Source: Variovorax boronicumulans
GTDB taxonomy: Bacteria > Pseudomonadota > Gammaproteobacteria > Burkholderiales > Burkholderiaceae_C
Length of the DNA stretch: 64,000 nucleotides
Direction: 5' to 3'
Assembly (NCBI RefSeq): GCF_030812215.1
Contig: NZ_JAUSSG010000001.1
Location: forward strand, 62,001 to 126,000
Of the stretch, positions 26,701-34,915 are shown in pieces. Each line of letters opens with the position of its first letter. Within the stretch, counting starts at the first letter, position 1. The notes beneath the pieces are model-generated. The model was not told the DNA's origin. It saw only the letters and a list, made by a program, of their open reading frames with translations, and made no database searches. The position numbers and the translations under genes were made by a program.

Positions 26701-27005
26701 GGATCGGTGCCGAGGCGGAAGGTGACGGTGAGCGTCATCACGCCATCGGTGGTCGCCTGGCTGCCCATGTAGAGCATGCCTTCGACGCCGTTGATCTGCT
26801 CTTCGAGCGGCGTGGCCACGGTTTCAGCGATCACCTTGGGGTTGGCACCCGGGTACTGGGCGCGCACCACCACCGAAGGCGGCGCGACTTCCGGGTATTC
26901 CGAGATCGGCAGCCCGCGCAGCGCGATCAGGCCGGCTATCAGCATCAATAGCGACAGCACGCCGGCAAAGATCGGCCGGTCGATGAAGAATTTAGAGAGA
27001 TTCAT
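23712..27005 (-). CDS. RND multidrug efflux permease (HAE1 family)
   Basis: Inner-membrane proton-driven drug exporter of the AcrB/MexB type, 1,097 residues. The start MNLSKFFIDRPIFAGVLSLLMLIAG is typical. The proton-relay Asp pair is in GIVVDDAIVVVENVERN (TM4). FVPLAFISGLTGQFYRQFAVTIA and the second-half helices with PLVLSTGAGSEMRKAMG are present. The tail beyond about residue 1050 is unusually long, low in complexity and rich in His, Gly and Ser; its role is unknown. Substrates cannot be predicted. Confidence 0.95.
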   Translation of the reverse strand: MNLSKFFIDRPIFAGVLSLLMLIAGLIALRGLPISEYPEVAPPSVVVRAQYPGANPKVIAETVATPLEEQINGVEGMLYMGSQATTDGVMTLTVTFRLGTDPDKAQQLVQNRVSQAEPRLPEEVRRLGITTVKSAPDLTMVVHLVSPNNRYDINYLRNYAVLNVKDPLARIEGVGQVQIFGGGDYSMRVWLDPQKVAQRGLSASDVVAAIRGQNVQAAAGVVGASPGLSGVDMQLSINAQGRLQSEEEFGDIIVKSGTDGAVTRLRDIGRLEMGAADYSLRSLLNNDPAVGMGVFQAPGSNALDISANVRKTMAELNKNMPEGLEYRIAYDPTQFVRASIESVIHTLLEAIMLVVLVVILFLQTWRASIIPLLAVPVSVIGTFAVLHVLGFSINALSLFGLVLAIGIVVDDAIVVVENVERNIEAGLTPREATYRAMREVSGPIIAIALVLVAVFVPLAFISGLTGQFYRQFAVTIAISTVISAINSLTLSPALAALLLRGHDQPKDALTRGMDKAFGWLFRGFNRFFHRGSEAYSGGVKRVISRKTLMLVIYLALVGVTFGLFKAVPSGFVPAQDKQYLIGFAQLPDGATLDRTDEVIQRMGEIMKKNPNVEDAIAFPGLSINGFTNSSNSGIVFATLKPFDQRKRADQSGGAVAGQLNGAFSSIQDAFIVMFPPPPVAGLGTTGGFKLQIEDRASVGYDQMDAAVKAFMAKAYAAPELTGMFTSWQVNVPQLYADIDRTKARQLGVPVTDIFDTMQIYLGSLYANDFNKFGRTYSVRVQADAPYRARAEDVGLLKVRSTSGEMVPLAALMKVNSTFGPERAMRYNGYLAADINGGPAPGYSSGQAQDAITKIAAETLPKGVSFEWTELTYQEILAGNSAFLVFPLAILLVFLVLAAQYESLTLPIAIILIVPMGIMAAMAGVWISGGDNNVFTQIGLIVLVGLSAKNAILIVEFARELEFAGRTPILAAIEASRLRLRPILMTSLAFVMGVLPLVLSTGAGSEMRKAMGVAVFAGMIGVTAFGLFLTPVFYVLMRRLAGNRPLKLHGEVPHGEEFVSAGHPAASAPPSSSSHGGSGGGGLHPVPASPRPSHESHD

Positions 27006-27058
27006 GTTGGTTCTCCGGCGGACGCAGAAGCGTCCCCTCCGAGTTCATCGAATTCGAT

Positions 27059-28315
27059 TCAGGACTTTGCGGCTTCGGCCACGCGTTCCGGTTGTTGTTG
27101 CTTCGTGGTGTCGGCCTTGGCGTCCATCGTCACGGTCTGCGGCGCCAGCAATGCACCCGGGCGGATGTGCTGCAGGCCGTTGACCACGACGCGATCGCCG
27201 GCCTTCAGGCCCTTGCTCACGACACGCAGGCCGTTGATGGAGGCACCCAGCGTCACTTCGCGGTAGACAGCCTTGCTGTCCTCGCCCACGACCATCACGA
27301 ACTTCTTGTTCTGGTCGGTGCCAATGGCGCGTTCGCTCACCAGCAGCGCCGTGTCGTTGCGCGCCTGGCCCATGCGGATGCGGGCGAACTGGCCGGGGAT
27401 GAGCGAGCCGTCCTTGTTGTCGAAGGAAGCACGGACACGCACGGTTCCGCTGCGGGCGTCGACCTGGTTGTCGATCAACTGCAGCTTGCCGGTGAAGGGC
27501 GTGCCGTCCAGGCCGGCAGTGCCCATCTGCACGGGAATCGTGTCGATCTGGCCGCGTGCGCCGGCGTTGGCCGGCAGGTCCTTCAGGGCGCGGGTGACGA
27601 CCTGCTCGTCGGCATCGAAGCTCGCGTAGATCGGGCTCACCGACACCAGCGTGGTCAGCACCGGTGCGCCGGGGCCCGCGGCGACGAGGTTGCCCACCGT
27701 CACTTCGAGCTTGCCGATGCGGCCGGAGACCGGCGCACGCACCTGGGTGTAGCCCAGGTTCAGGCGGGCCGATTGCAGCGACGCTTGCGCGGCGCGCAGG
27801 TTGGCTTCGGCTTCGCGGCCGGCGTTCACGCGCTCGTCGAGTTCGCGCTGCGCGATGGCCTGCTCGTCCCAGAGGCGCTTGGCACGTTCCTGCTCGCTGC
27901 GGCTGAACGACTGGCGGGCTTGCGCCGAGGCGACCTGCGCCTCGGCGCGTTCCACTTCGGCGGCATACGGTGCGGGGTCGATGGTGATCAGCAGGTCGCC
28001 CTGCTTGACCAGCGCGCCTTCGCGGAAGTGCACCGCCTGCACGGCGCCCGCCACGCGGGACCGCACGTCGACGCGTTCGACCGCTTCGAGGCGGCCGGAG
28101 AACTCGTCCCATGCATTGATCTCGCTCGCGGCAACGGTCGCGACCGACACCGGCGTGCCCTGCTGCGCAGCCACCGGCGCGGTGGCCTCGGCCTTGAAGC
28201 TGTACATGCCGACGACTGCGGCGGCCACCGCCAGCAGTGCGGTCAGGCCGGTCACGGCGGGCCACAGGCCCTTGCGGGCGGCGGAAGAGAGCTTCTGTTG
28301 TTCGTTGTTCGACAT
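27059..28315 (-). CDS. RND efflux periplasmic adaptor subunit
   Basis: Membrane-fusion protein that bridges the permease and outer-membrane channel; 418 residues. One N-terminal hydrophobic helix (WPAVTGLTALLAVAAAVVGMYSF) is followed by the barrel/lipoyl phrases VRSRVAGAVQAVHFREGALVKQGDLLITID, a helical hairpin (about 110-180), and TQVRAPVSGRIGK. It begins the operon. The ATG at 28315 (MSNNEQQKL) has GAAGGA upstream. There is no local regulator in the operon itself; the nearest is a LysR gene 1.2 kb away. Confidence 0.93.
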   Translation of the reverse strand: MSNNEQQKLSSAARKGLWPAVTGLTALLAVAAAVVGMYSFKAEATAPVAAQQGTPVSVATVAASEINAWDEFSGRLEAVERVDVRSRVAGAVQAVHFREGALVKQGDLLITIDPAPYAAEVERAEAQVASAQARQSFSRSEQERAKRLWDEQAIAQRELDERVNAGREAEANLRAAQASLQSARLNLGYTQVRAPVSGRIGKLEVTVGNLVAAGPGAPVLTTLVSVSPIYASFDADEQVVTRALKDLPANAGARGQIDTIPVQMGTAGLDGTPFTGKLQLIDNQVDARSGTVRVRASFDNKDGSLIPGQFARIRMGQARNDTALLVSERAIGTDQNKKFVMVVGEDSKAVYREVTLGASINGLRVVSKGLKAGDRVVVNGLQHIRPGALLAPQTVTMDAKADTTKQQQPERVAEAAKS

Positions 28316-28466
28316 GATGTTTCGTCCTTCTCGATGACTTTTTGGGATGCAACAGGCCACCCCGGTGCTTTTGGCACCAGGAGGCGGATTTCAGGGAAAA
28401 GAGGGGCCGGACGCCCGCCTCAGGGGAGGCGGCGGCTGTCAGTGGGTGGCTCTGACTCTTGCGGGT

Positions 28467-29342
28467 CTAGCTGGGCTCGGGCGCCGCGGGAGGCGCCGCC
28501 GTCGCACTGAAGAACTCGCGAAAGTGCTGCTGCACGTTGGCCGCACAGTCCCGACAACCCTCGTTTTCAGGGTCGTACAGCGCCTTGGGCCAATTCGCTG
28601 CGCCGGGCAGCACGCTGCTGGTGACCTCGATGCCGGCCGCGCGCAAACGGCCTGCGAAGGTCATGGCTTCGTCGCGCATCGCGTCGTCCTGCCCCACCAG
28701 CACCAGTGCGGGCGCCAGGGCGGAGAGGCGCAGCGAGCCGCTCGGCACCGCATAGGGGTGCGTCGCGTTCGAGGGGCAGCTCAAATACTTTTCCCAGCCG
28801 CTGGCCCAGCGGCATTCGGGCGCATCGTTGGTCGCCTTGCGCAGCGACGCGGTGCCTGCGCACGGATCGAGCATCGGCGACAGCAGGATCTGGCCTGCCA
28901 GCGGCGGATGGGCCCGGTCGCGGGCGATCAACGCAACCGCCGCAGCCAGGTTGCCACCGGCTTCTTCGCCGGCCAGATAGATCAGCGCGCCCTTGCCGCC
29001 CAGCTTGTTTCGCTGCTTGTAGAGCCATTCGAGGGCGGCATAACCTACTTCGATGGGCTCCGGAAACGGTACCAGCGGGTACGCCAGCGAGACCACCACC
29101 GCGCCGGAGCCGGCCAGGAGCCGGGCCACGTTGCGCCCGTTGTCCAGGCCACCGCACACAAAAGTGCCACCGTGGAAATGCAGCACCAGAGGCGCCGTTT
29201 CACTCTTGGCACGCTGTCCGTAGACACGCGCGGCCACCGGTTCGCGACCGGGCAGCTCGATCAGCAGATCGGCTTCCACGCCTTGCACCGCGGCAGCAGC
29301 AGCGGCAGCTTCGGCAGAACGGGACGATGGAACGGGTGACAT
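28467..29342 (-). CDS. HSL-family esterase-like protein lacking the catalytic serine
   Basis: 291-residue alpha/beta-hydrolase of the hormone-sensitive-lipase type. The oxyanion motif HGGTFV (from residue 57) is intact, but the nucleophile motif GDSAGG reads GEEAGG (125-130), placing Glu127 where Ser belongs. The usual C-terminal catalytic His is also absent (PGAANWP), while acid candidates Asp219/220 remain. Two Cys lie near the end (GCRDC). Probably a non-hydrolytic binding protein or pseudoenzyme. ATG at 29342 (MSPVPSSRS). It is divergent from a LysR gene and 151 bases upstream of the efflux adaptor. Confidence 0.8.
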   Translation of the reverse strand: MSPVPSSRSAEAAAAAAAVQGVEADLLIELPGREPVAARVYGQRAKSETAPLVLHFHGGTFVCGGLDNGRNVARLLAGSGAVVVSLAYPLVPFPEPIEVGYAALEWLYKQRNKLGGKGALIYLAGEEAGGNLAAAVALIARDRAHPPLAGQILLSPMLDPCAGTASLRKATNDAPECRWASGWEKYLSCPSNATHPYAVPSGSLRLSALAPALVLVGQDDAMRDEAMTFAGRLRAAGIEVTSSVLPGAANWPKALYDPENEGCRDCAANVQQHFREFFSATAAPPAAPEPS

Positions 29343-29524
29343 GGACGACCTCAGGGTGATGGGCGATGGTTGAAATATAAGGCGCCGTGTGTGACATGAA
29401 ACAGGCAACCTGACCCCACTCTGTTTCCAAACGGCTAACAATCCGTATGCCACAGGGGGTTGAACGCCTTGTGTGAGAATCCGCCTCCCTCCGGCGTGGG
29501 CCGGCCTCCAGAAACAGGCATTCA

Positions 29525-30439
29525 ATGGATCAAATCCAGGCAATGCGGATCTTTGTCCGCGTGGTGGAAGCCGGCACTTTTACCCGGGCGGCGGATTCGC
29601 TCGCCCTGCCCAAAGGCACGGTCACCAAACAGATCCAGGCGCTGGAATCGCGCCTGCGCGTCAAGCTGCTCAATCGCACCACGCGCCGCGTGACGGTCAC
29701 GCCCGACGGCGCCGCCTACTTCGAACGCGCCGCCCGTCTCCTGAACGACTTCGACGACATGGAGGCCAGCATGACCAATGCGCAGGCCAGCCCCACGGGG
29801 CGGCTGCGCATCGACGTCGGGACTTCGGTGGCCCGGCAGATCATCCTGCCCAATCTGGCCAGCTTCTGCGACCGCTACCCCGACATCCAGGTCGACCTGG
29901 GTGTGAGCGACCGCACGGTCGACCTCATCAGCGACAACGTCGACTGCGTGATCCGTGCGGGCGAACTCAGCGACCAGTCGCTGGTGGCCCGCCGCATCGG
30001 CACGCTGCATTTCGTGACCGTGGCCTCGCCCGCCTATATCAAGCGCTATGGCGCACCGCAGCATCCGAACGACATCGAGAAGCGCCACACGGTGGTGAGC
30101 TACTTTTCGGGCACCACGCGGCGCATCTACCCGCACGAGTTCCACAAGGGCGACGAGCGCATCGAGCTGAACGGGCCGTACCGCGTGTCGGTGAACGAGA
30201 GCAACGCGCACATGGCCGCTGTTCTCGGGGGCTTCGGCATTTCGCAGTGCATCACCTTCATGGCGGAACCGCACCTGGAAAACGGCGAGCTGATCGAGGT
30301 GCTGGCCGACTGGAGCCGCGACCCGCTGCCGATCCACGTGGTCTATCCGCCGAATCGCCACCTGAGCGCGAAGGTGCGGGCATTCGTGGATTGGGCGGCC
30401 GAGCTGTTTGCCAAGAACCCGCGGCTGCAGCGCCGCTGA
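29525..30439 (+). CDS. LysR-family transcriptional regulator
   Basis: 304 residues. The N-terminal helix-turn-helix (about 1-60) reads MRIFVRVVEAGTFTRAADSLALPKGTVTKQIQALESRL, and a periplasmic-binding-like effector domain follows (about 90-295). The divergent esterase-like gene, 182 bases away, and the efflux operon beyond it are the most likely targets by position. The effector is unknown. Confidence 0.9.
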   Translation: MDQIQAMRIFVRVVEAGTFTRAADSLALPKGTVTKQIQALESRLRVKLLNRTTRRVTVTPDGAAYFERAARLLNDFDDMEASMTNAQASPTGRLRIDVGTSVARQIILPNLASFCDRYPDIQVDLGVSDRTVDLISDNVDCVIRAGELSDQSLVARRIGTLHFVTVASPAYIKRYGAPQHPNDIEKRHTVVSYFSGTTRRIYPHEFHKGDERIELNGPYRVSVNESNAHMAAVLGGFGISQCITFMAEPHLENGELIEVLADWSRDPLPIHVVYPPNRHLSAKVRAFVDWAAELFAKNPRLQRR

Positions 30440-30507
30440 ATACGCTTACATGGGAGGCCATGGCCGGCTGACGCAGCCGCCATGACCCGCCCTCCCGCTC
30501 GAGCGAA

Positions 30508-30987
30508 TCAATGGTTCGCTCCCAGGAGCCGCGGCTCGCAGCGCACCTCCGTCTTCACCGAATTCGCGATGAAGCACTCCTCGTGCGCGCGGTGGTGCAT
30601 GTGCTCGATCTGCTCGCGCGTGGGCAGGTTCTCGCCCGAGAACGTGACCTCGGGCCGGAGCGTGACCACGGTCATGGCCATCTTGCCTTCCGCGTTCTTC
30701 TCCATGACGCCGGTCGCCGCGTCGAAGTAACGGTCGACGCAGAACTTGCGCTTCACCGCCATCGTGAGGAACCACAGCATGTGGCAACTCGACAGCGATG
30801 CGACAAAAGCCTCTTCCGGATCGACCGCCGATGCATCGGAGAACGGCAGCGGCACCACGTGCGGCGACGACGAGCCCGCCCATTCCGCGCCGCCGTCGAA
30901 GCGCAGCGAGTGCCTCCGGCTGTAGGTGTTGGCCAGGAAGTCCTGGTCGCCTCGTTGCCACAGGACTTCTGCGGTGTATTCGGACAT
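30508..30987 (-). CDS. OsmC-family protein
   Basis: 159 residues of the OsmC/Ohr fold, peroxide-reducing thiol proteins. The two reactive cysteines are visible: SLSSCHMLWFL (about residue 68) and HEECFIANSVKTEV (about 139). The divergence in the first third fits the OsmC-like subgroup rather than classical Ohr. It starts 30 bases after the AraC-type gene on the same strand and may be co-transcribed with it. Confidence 0.88.
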   Translation of the reverse strand: MSEYTAEVLWQRGDQDFLANTYSRRHSLRFDGGAEWAGSSSPHVVPLPFSDASAVDPEEAFVASLSSCHMLWFLTMAVKRKFCVDRYFDAATGVMEKNAEGKMAMTVVTLRPEVTFSGENLPTREQIEHMHHRAHEECFIANSVKTEVRCEPRLLGANH

Positions 30988-31017
30988 GGTCGTCGTTCTC
31001 CGTGATGAGGTGTTCGT

Positions 31018-31857
31018 TCAGGGGCGCGGTGCCGAAGCGCGGATCTGCGCGGCGGTCACGGCCCATGCCTTCCCGAGCATGCGCGAGAGGTAGGAGCCCG
31101 ACTCCCACCCCACCTGCTGCGCGACCGAGAGCACCGAGTCGTCGGTGCTCTCGAGCAGGTAGCGCGCGCGCTCCAGGCGCTTGCGCTGCTGGAATTCGAG
31201 CGGCGACGCGGCGAAGGCTGCCTTGAAGATCCGTTCGACCTGCCGCCGCGAGAGCCGGTGCCGCTCGGCGAACGCATCGAGCGAGAGCGCACGCGCGAGG
31301 TCCGCCTCGATGTCGTCGGCCAGCAGCGCCGCGAGCACCTGCGCGGGCGCGCCCCGGTCGTTCGGCTGCACGAGCGGATGGGCAGTGAGCCGCGCCGCCT
31401 CCATGACGAGTGCGCCGCAATGGGCGACGACGCGCTCCTCGGCCTCCCCCGCCTGCGCGAGCGACAGCATCTGCTGCGACAGCGCGGTGAGCGCGGCGCT
31501 GCCCGCGCGCATGCCCTGCGCCGGCGCATGCACGCCCTGGGCACGCAATGCCATCTCCCAGAACTCGGATTCCACGTACACCGCGACATGCGTCTGCCGC
31601 AGCGTCTGCGCGCTCGTCGCGTGGGCGGCGCCGGCAGCGAACCAGAGAAAGTGGCCGGGGGAAGACTGGAGTGGATCGCCCTGTGCATCGACGATGTCGA
31701 AGCGGCCCGCCAGCGGCACGAAGAGCATGTCGCAATCGTGCGCATGCGTGCTGGTCGCATAGCCCTCGCGCGCGTTCGCCACCATCGTTGCCTTGTGGGC
31801 GAGCCGGTCGATGAACGGCGAAATCCGCAGGCCGGGCGGGGCGTCTTTCGGTGGCAT
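31018..31857 (-). CDS. AraC-family transcriptional regulator
   Basis: 279 residues: an N-terminal cupin-like sensing domain (HDCDMLFVPLAGRFDIVD, about 35-115), and a C-terminal double helix-turn-helix (about 180-275) with LDAFAERHRLSRRQVERIFKAAFAASP and SVAQQVGWESGSYLSRMLG. It is divergent from a Bug transport protein and a PhzF gene; the 121-base gap is the likely operator region. Effector unknown. Confidence 0.9.
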   Translation of the reverse strand: MPPKDAPPGLRISPFIDRLAHKATMVANAREGYATSTHAHDCDMLFVPLAGRFDIVDAQGDPLQSSPGHFLWFAAGAAHATSAQTLRQTHVAVYVESEFWEMALRAQGVHAPAQGMRAGSAALTALSQQMLSLAQAGEAEERVVAHCGALVMEAARLTAHPLVQPNDRGAPAQVLAALLADDIEADLARALSLDAFAERHRLSRRQVERIFKAAFAASPLEFQQRKRLERARYLLESTDDSVLSVAQQVGWESGSYLSRMLGKAWAVTAAQIRASAPRP

Positions 31858-31978
31858 GGGCCGATTGTCGCCAATGTCGCTTTCGTGCGCGCGGGTGTCG
31901 CGATCCGGCGCACCCCGAGCGGCGCCTTCGACAAGACTAGCTCACATCCCACCGTCGATCCTGCAAGGAACAATCCTC

Positions 31979-32953
31979 ATGACCCCCTCGTCCCTCGTGC
32001 GCGCCGGCCTCCGCCTGGCGACAGCCGGTGTGCTGACGGCCGCAGCGGCCGCACACGCCGCCTACCCGGCCAAGCCCGTGACCATCGTCGTGCCCTTCCC
32101 CGCGGGCGGCGGCACCGATGTGATCTTCCGTTCGGTGCAGGTGAAGCTGCAGGCCGAACTGGGCGTGCCGGTGATCATCGACAACCGCGCCGGTGCGGGC
32201 GGCACCGTCGGCACCGGCTACGCAGCCAAGGCCTCGCCAGATGGCTACACGCTGGTCGCCGCGACGACCACCACCATCGCCTCGGCACAGGCCGTCTACC
32301 CCAAGCTGCCCTACGACCCGCTGGCCGACCTCGCGCCGGTCGGCACGCTCGGCACCACGCCCTTCGTTCTGGTGGTGTCGCCCTCGCTGCCCGCGCAGAA
32401 CCTGGCCGAGTTCATCCGCTACGCCAAGGCCAAGCCCGGCACGCTCAACTACGGCAGCATCGGCAACGGCACCGCGAGCCACCTGGCGGCCGAGCTCTTC
32501 AAGCAGCGCACCGGCGTCGACATGACGCACATCCCCTACCGCGGCGCGGCGCCCGCGCAGACCGACCTGATGGCCGGGCAGATCCAGGCGCTGTTCGACA
32601 ACCCGGTCGCGCTCGCGCCGCAGGTGCGCGCCTCGCGCATGCGCGCGCTGGCGATCAGCCAGCCCTCAGCGGTGTTCCCCGAGTTGCCGACCTTCGAGGC
32701 CTCGGGCATCAAGGACTTCAAGCCCGAGCTCTGGTATGGCCTCATGGCGCCCGCCGCCACGCCCAAGGACGTGCTGCAGCGCCTGCGCACCGCGCTCGAC
32801 AAGGTGCTGCAAGACCGCAACCTGCGCGCCGAGATGATGAGCAAGGGCGTCGCCCCGGAAAGCCTGAGCCCGGAAGCGTTCGCGCAAAGGATCCGTGCCG
32901 ACATCGCGCTGTGGGGCGGCATCGCCCGCGCCGTCAACGCGAAGGCCGACTGA
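31979..32953 (+). CDS. Bug-family tripartite tricarboxylate transporter substrate-binding protein
   Basis: Periplasmic solute receptor of the TctC/Bug family, 324 residues. A signal peptide ends near AAAAHAA. The two loop motifs that grip a carboxylate are PFPAGGGTD and NRAGAGGTVG, followed by YGSIGNGTASHLAAELFK and HIPYRGAAPAQTDLMAGQ. No TctA/TctB membrane partners are nearby, as is common for these expanded betaproteobacterial receptors. The ATG at 31979 has AAGGAA upstream. Probably an operon with phzF. Confidence 0.92.
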   Translation: MTPSSLVRAGLRLATAGVLTAAAAAHAAYPAKPVTIVVPFPAGGGTDVIFRSVQVKLQAELGVPVIIDNRAGAGGTVGTGYAAKASPDGYTLVAATTTTIASAQAVYPKLPYDPLADLAPVGTLGTTPFVLVVSPSLPAQNLAEFIRYAKAKPGTLNYGSIGNGTASHLAAELFKQRTGVDMTHIPYRGAAPAQTDLMAGQIQALFDNPVALAPQVRASRMRALAISQPSAVFPELPTFEASGIKDFKPELWYGLMAPAATPKDVLQRLRTALDKVLQDRNLRAEMMSKGVAPESLSPEAFAQRIRADIALWGGIARAVNAKAD

Positions 32954-32976
32954 GGAAAAAGAACAAGGAAAGAAAG

Positions 32977-33822
32977 ATGACCATGCAGCTCGTTCGCGTA
33001 TTCGCCCTGCCCGGCGCCGACACCGGCGGCAACCCGGCGCCCGTCTGGCTCGGCGCCGACGACATGACCACTGAACAGATGCAGGAACACACGCGCCTGA
33101 GCGGCCACGAATCGGTGTTCGTGCTGAAGCCATCGAGTGCCGACCACCAATTCCGCATGCGCTACTTCGTGCCCCGCCACGAGATGGAGATGTGCGGCCA
33201 CGCGACCATCGGCGCGCTGTGGCTGCTGCACGCGCGCGGCCTCTGGAACGGCGAACCGGTGGCGGTCGAAACCTTGAGCGGAACAGTCCGGGGCCGCTAC
33301 GTGCAGGGCACAGTCGAGATCAGCCAGCCGCGCGCCGAAGTCCAGGTCGTGGGCGACGCGCTGGTGCAGGAAATTGCGCGCTGCCTCGGCGTGGAGATGC
33401 GGCAGATCGTCGGGCCGGTGCTCAACTCGGCGACGAGCCGCGTCAAGACGCTCGTTCGCCTCGAAAGCCTCGATGTGCTGCACACACTGCGCGTGGACCT
33501 GGGCAGCGTCGAGGCGCTGTGCGACCGGCTCGAATCAACCGGTCTTTACCCCTTTGCGCTCGTCGACGGCAATGGCCCTGTGGTCAGCGCGCGGCAGTTT
33601 CCGCGCTCGTCCGGCTATCCGGAAGACGCAGCCACCGGCATCGCTGCTGCGGCGCTGGCCTGGGGCCTGCGCGAACAGACGCTGGCGGGCGATGCGGCCA
33701 CGCTCGTGACGGTCCGGCAAGGCGAAGCGATGGGCTCGCCTTCGGTGATCGGCGTGCGGCTTCCCGCACGCGGCAAGGAAGCGCAAGGCTGCTGGCTGCG
33801 CGGCGAAGCGCGGGCGATGTGA
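32977..33822 (+). CDS. PhzF-family isomerase-like protein
   Basis: 281 residues with the diaminopimelate-epimerase fold of PhzF. Present are GGNPAPVW near residue 17, the catalytic Glu in GHESVFVL, CGHATIGALWLL and YPEDAATGIAAAALA. Reaction unknown; PhzF relatives isomerise or epimerise small acids. It starts 23 bases after the Bug gene, so its substrate may be the acid taken up by that system. Convergent with lrgB. Confidence 0.88.
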   Translation: MTMQLVRVFALPGADTGGNPAPVWLGADDMTTEQMQEHTRLSGHESVFVLKPSSADHQFRMRYFVPRHEMEMCGHATIGALWLLHARGLWNGEPVAVETLSGTVRGRYVQGTVEISQPRAEVQVVGDALVQEIARCLGVEMRQIVGPVLNSATSRVKTLVRLESLDVLHTLRVDLGSVEALCDRLESTGLYPFALVDGNGPVVSARQFPRSSGYPEDAATGIAAAALAWGLREQTLAGDAATLVTVRQGEAMGSPSVIGVRLPARGKEAQGCWLRGEARAM

Positions 33823-33832
33823 GCAGGCGGCG

Positions 33833-34561
33833 TCAGGCGCCCAGCAGCTTGACCAGCAGCGGCACCAGCAACGCCGTCGCGATGCCGTTCAACCCCATCG
33901 CGAGCGCTGAGAACGCACCAGCCGTCTCGTTCACCTGGATGGCTCGCGCGGTGCCGATGCCGTGCGCCGCCATGCCGACCGCAAAGCCGCGCACCGCGGG
34001 CTCCTTGATGCGCAGCAGGTTCAAAAGACCCGTCGCCATGATCGCGCCCGAGATGCCGGCCACCGCAGCCGCCACCGCAGCCAGCGACGGCAGGCCCCCG
34101 ATCTTTTCGGCCACGCCCATCGCGATGGGCATGGTGGCCGACTTCGATGCGAGCGACATGATCAGCTCGTGCGAGCCGCCCAGCGCCCACGCGATGCCGA
34201 TGGCCGAGACGATGGCCGCCACGGAGCCCATCAGCAGCGCGACACCGATCGGCAGCCACAGCCGCCGCAGCCGCGCGATCTGGCCGTAGAGCGGTACCGC
34301 CAGCGCCACGGTCGCGGGGCCGATCAGGAAGTGCACGAACTTCGCGCCTTCGAAATACGTGTCGTAGGGCGTGCGCGTGACGAGCAGCACCGTCACGATG
34401 ACGACGACCGAAATCAGAACCGGATTGACCATCGGATTCGCGCCGCTGCGCCGATGCAGCCACAGCGCGCCCAGGTACGCCAGCAGCGTGAGCGACAGCC
34501 ACAGCAGCGGCGACTGCGCAAGAAAGACCCAGATCTCGGAGAGCTTCGCCGGCGCAGTCAT
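33833..34561 (-). CDS. lrgB: LrgB/CidB-family membrane protein
   Basis: 242 residues with multiple hydrophobic helices. Recognisable phrases are PYDTYFEGAKFVHFLIGPATVALAVPLY, ASKSATMPIAMGV, and RGFAVGMAAHGIGTARA near the end. Family roles range from murein-hydrolase control to small-acid (pyruvate or glycolate) transport; neither can be chosen here. ATG overlaps the cidA stop by four bases. It is the last gene of the long minus-strand run led by the cobalamin riboswitch. Confidence 0.9.
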   Translation of the reverse strand: MTAPAKLSEIWVFLAQSPLLWLSLTLLAYLGALWLHRRSGANPMVNPVLISVVVIVTVLLVTRTPYDTYFEGAKFVHFLIGPATVALAVPLYGQIARLRRLWLPIGVALLMGSVAAIVSAIGIAWALGGSHELIMSLASKSATMPIAMGVAEKIGGLPSLAAVAAAVAGISGAIMATGLLNLLRIKEPAVRGFAVGMAAHGIGTARAIQVNETAGAFSALAMGLNGIATALLVPLLVKLLGA

Positions 34562-34911
34562 TCCGCATTCTTTCCGGTGATGCGGATCATCCAGCGGAAG
34601 GTGAGCGCGGTAACGGTCATCGTGAAGGCGGCCCCGACGATGCCGGCTGCCAGGAACGGCAGCCACTCGCGCCCCACCCGCTCGAAATGCAGCATGACGC
34701 CGGTCACGGCCGGAATGAACAGCAGCATCAGGTTGCGCAGCAGATGGCCCGAGGTGTCGGTCAGCGCCTGCGGCACGCCGCCGCGCACCAACAGCGCGAT
34801 GAACATCAGCACCATGCCGATCAACGGACCGGGAATCGGCAGGCCCAGCCACTGCACGAGCAGTTCGCCGGCCAGTTGGCAAAGAAAGAGCGAGGTGATG
34901 GCGTAGAGCAT
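34558..34911 (-). CDS. cidA: CidA/LrgA-family membrane protein
   Basis: 117-residue partner of LrgB with about four hydrophobic helices (LFLCQLAGELLVQWLGLPIPGPLIGMVLMF, PAVTGVMLHFE). It starts only four bases after the threonine-phosphate decarboxylase stop, so it is probably co-transcribed with cobalamin genes. Why an LrgAB pair should be in that operon is unknown. Confidence 0.9.
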   Translation of the reverse strand: MLYAITSLFLCQLAGELLVQWLGLPIPGPLIGMVLMFIALLVRGGVPQALTDTSGHLLRNLMLLFIPAVTGVMLHFERVGREWLPFLAAGIVGAAFTMTVTALTFRWMIRITGKNAE

Positions 34912-34915
34912 GTCT

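Noticed and set aside
23706..26951. A 1,081-residue open frame antisense to the RND permease
   Set aside because: Arg/His/Gln-rich shadow of a well-conserved gene.
29343..29524. Specific LysR operator between the esterase-like and LysR genes
   Set aside because: Short T-rich and A-rich words occur, but no convincing T-N11-A dyad could be picked out by eye.
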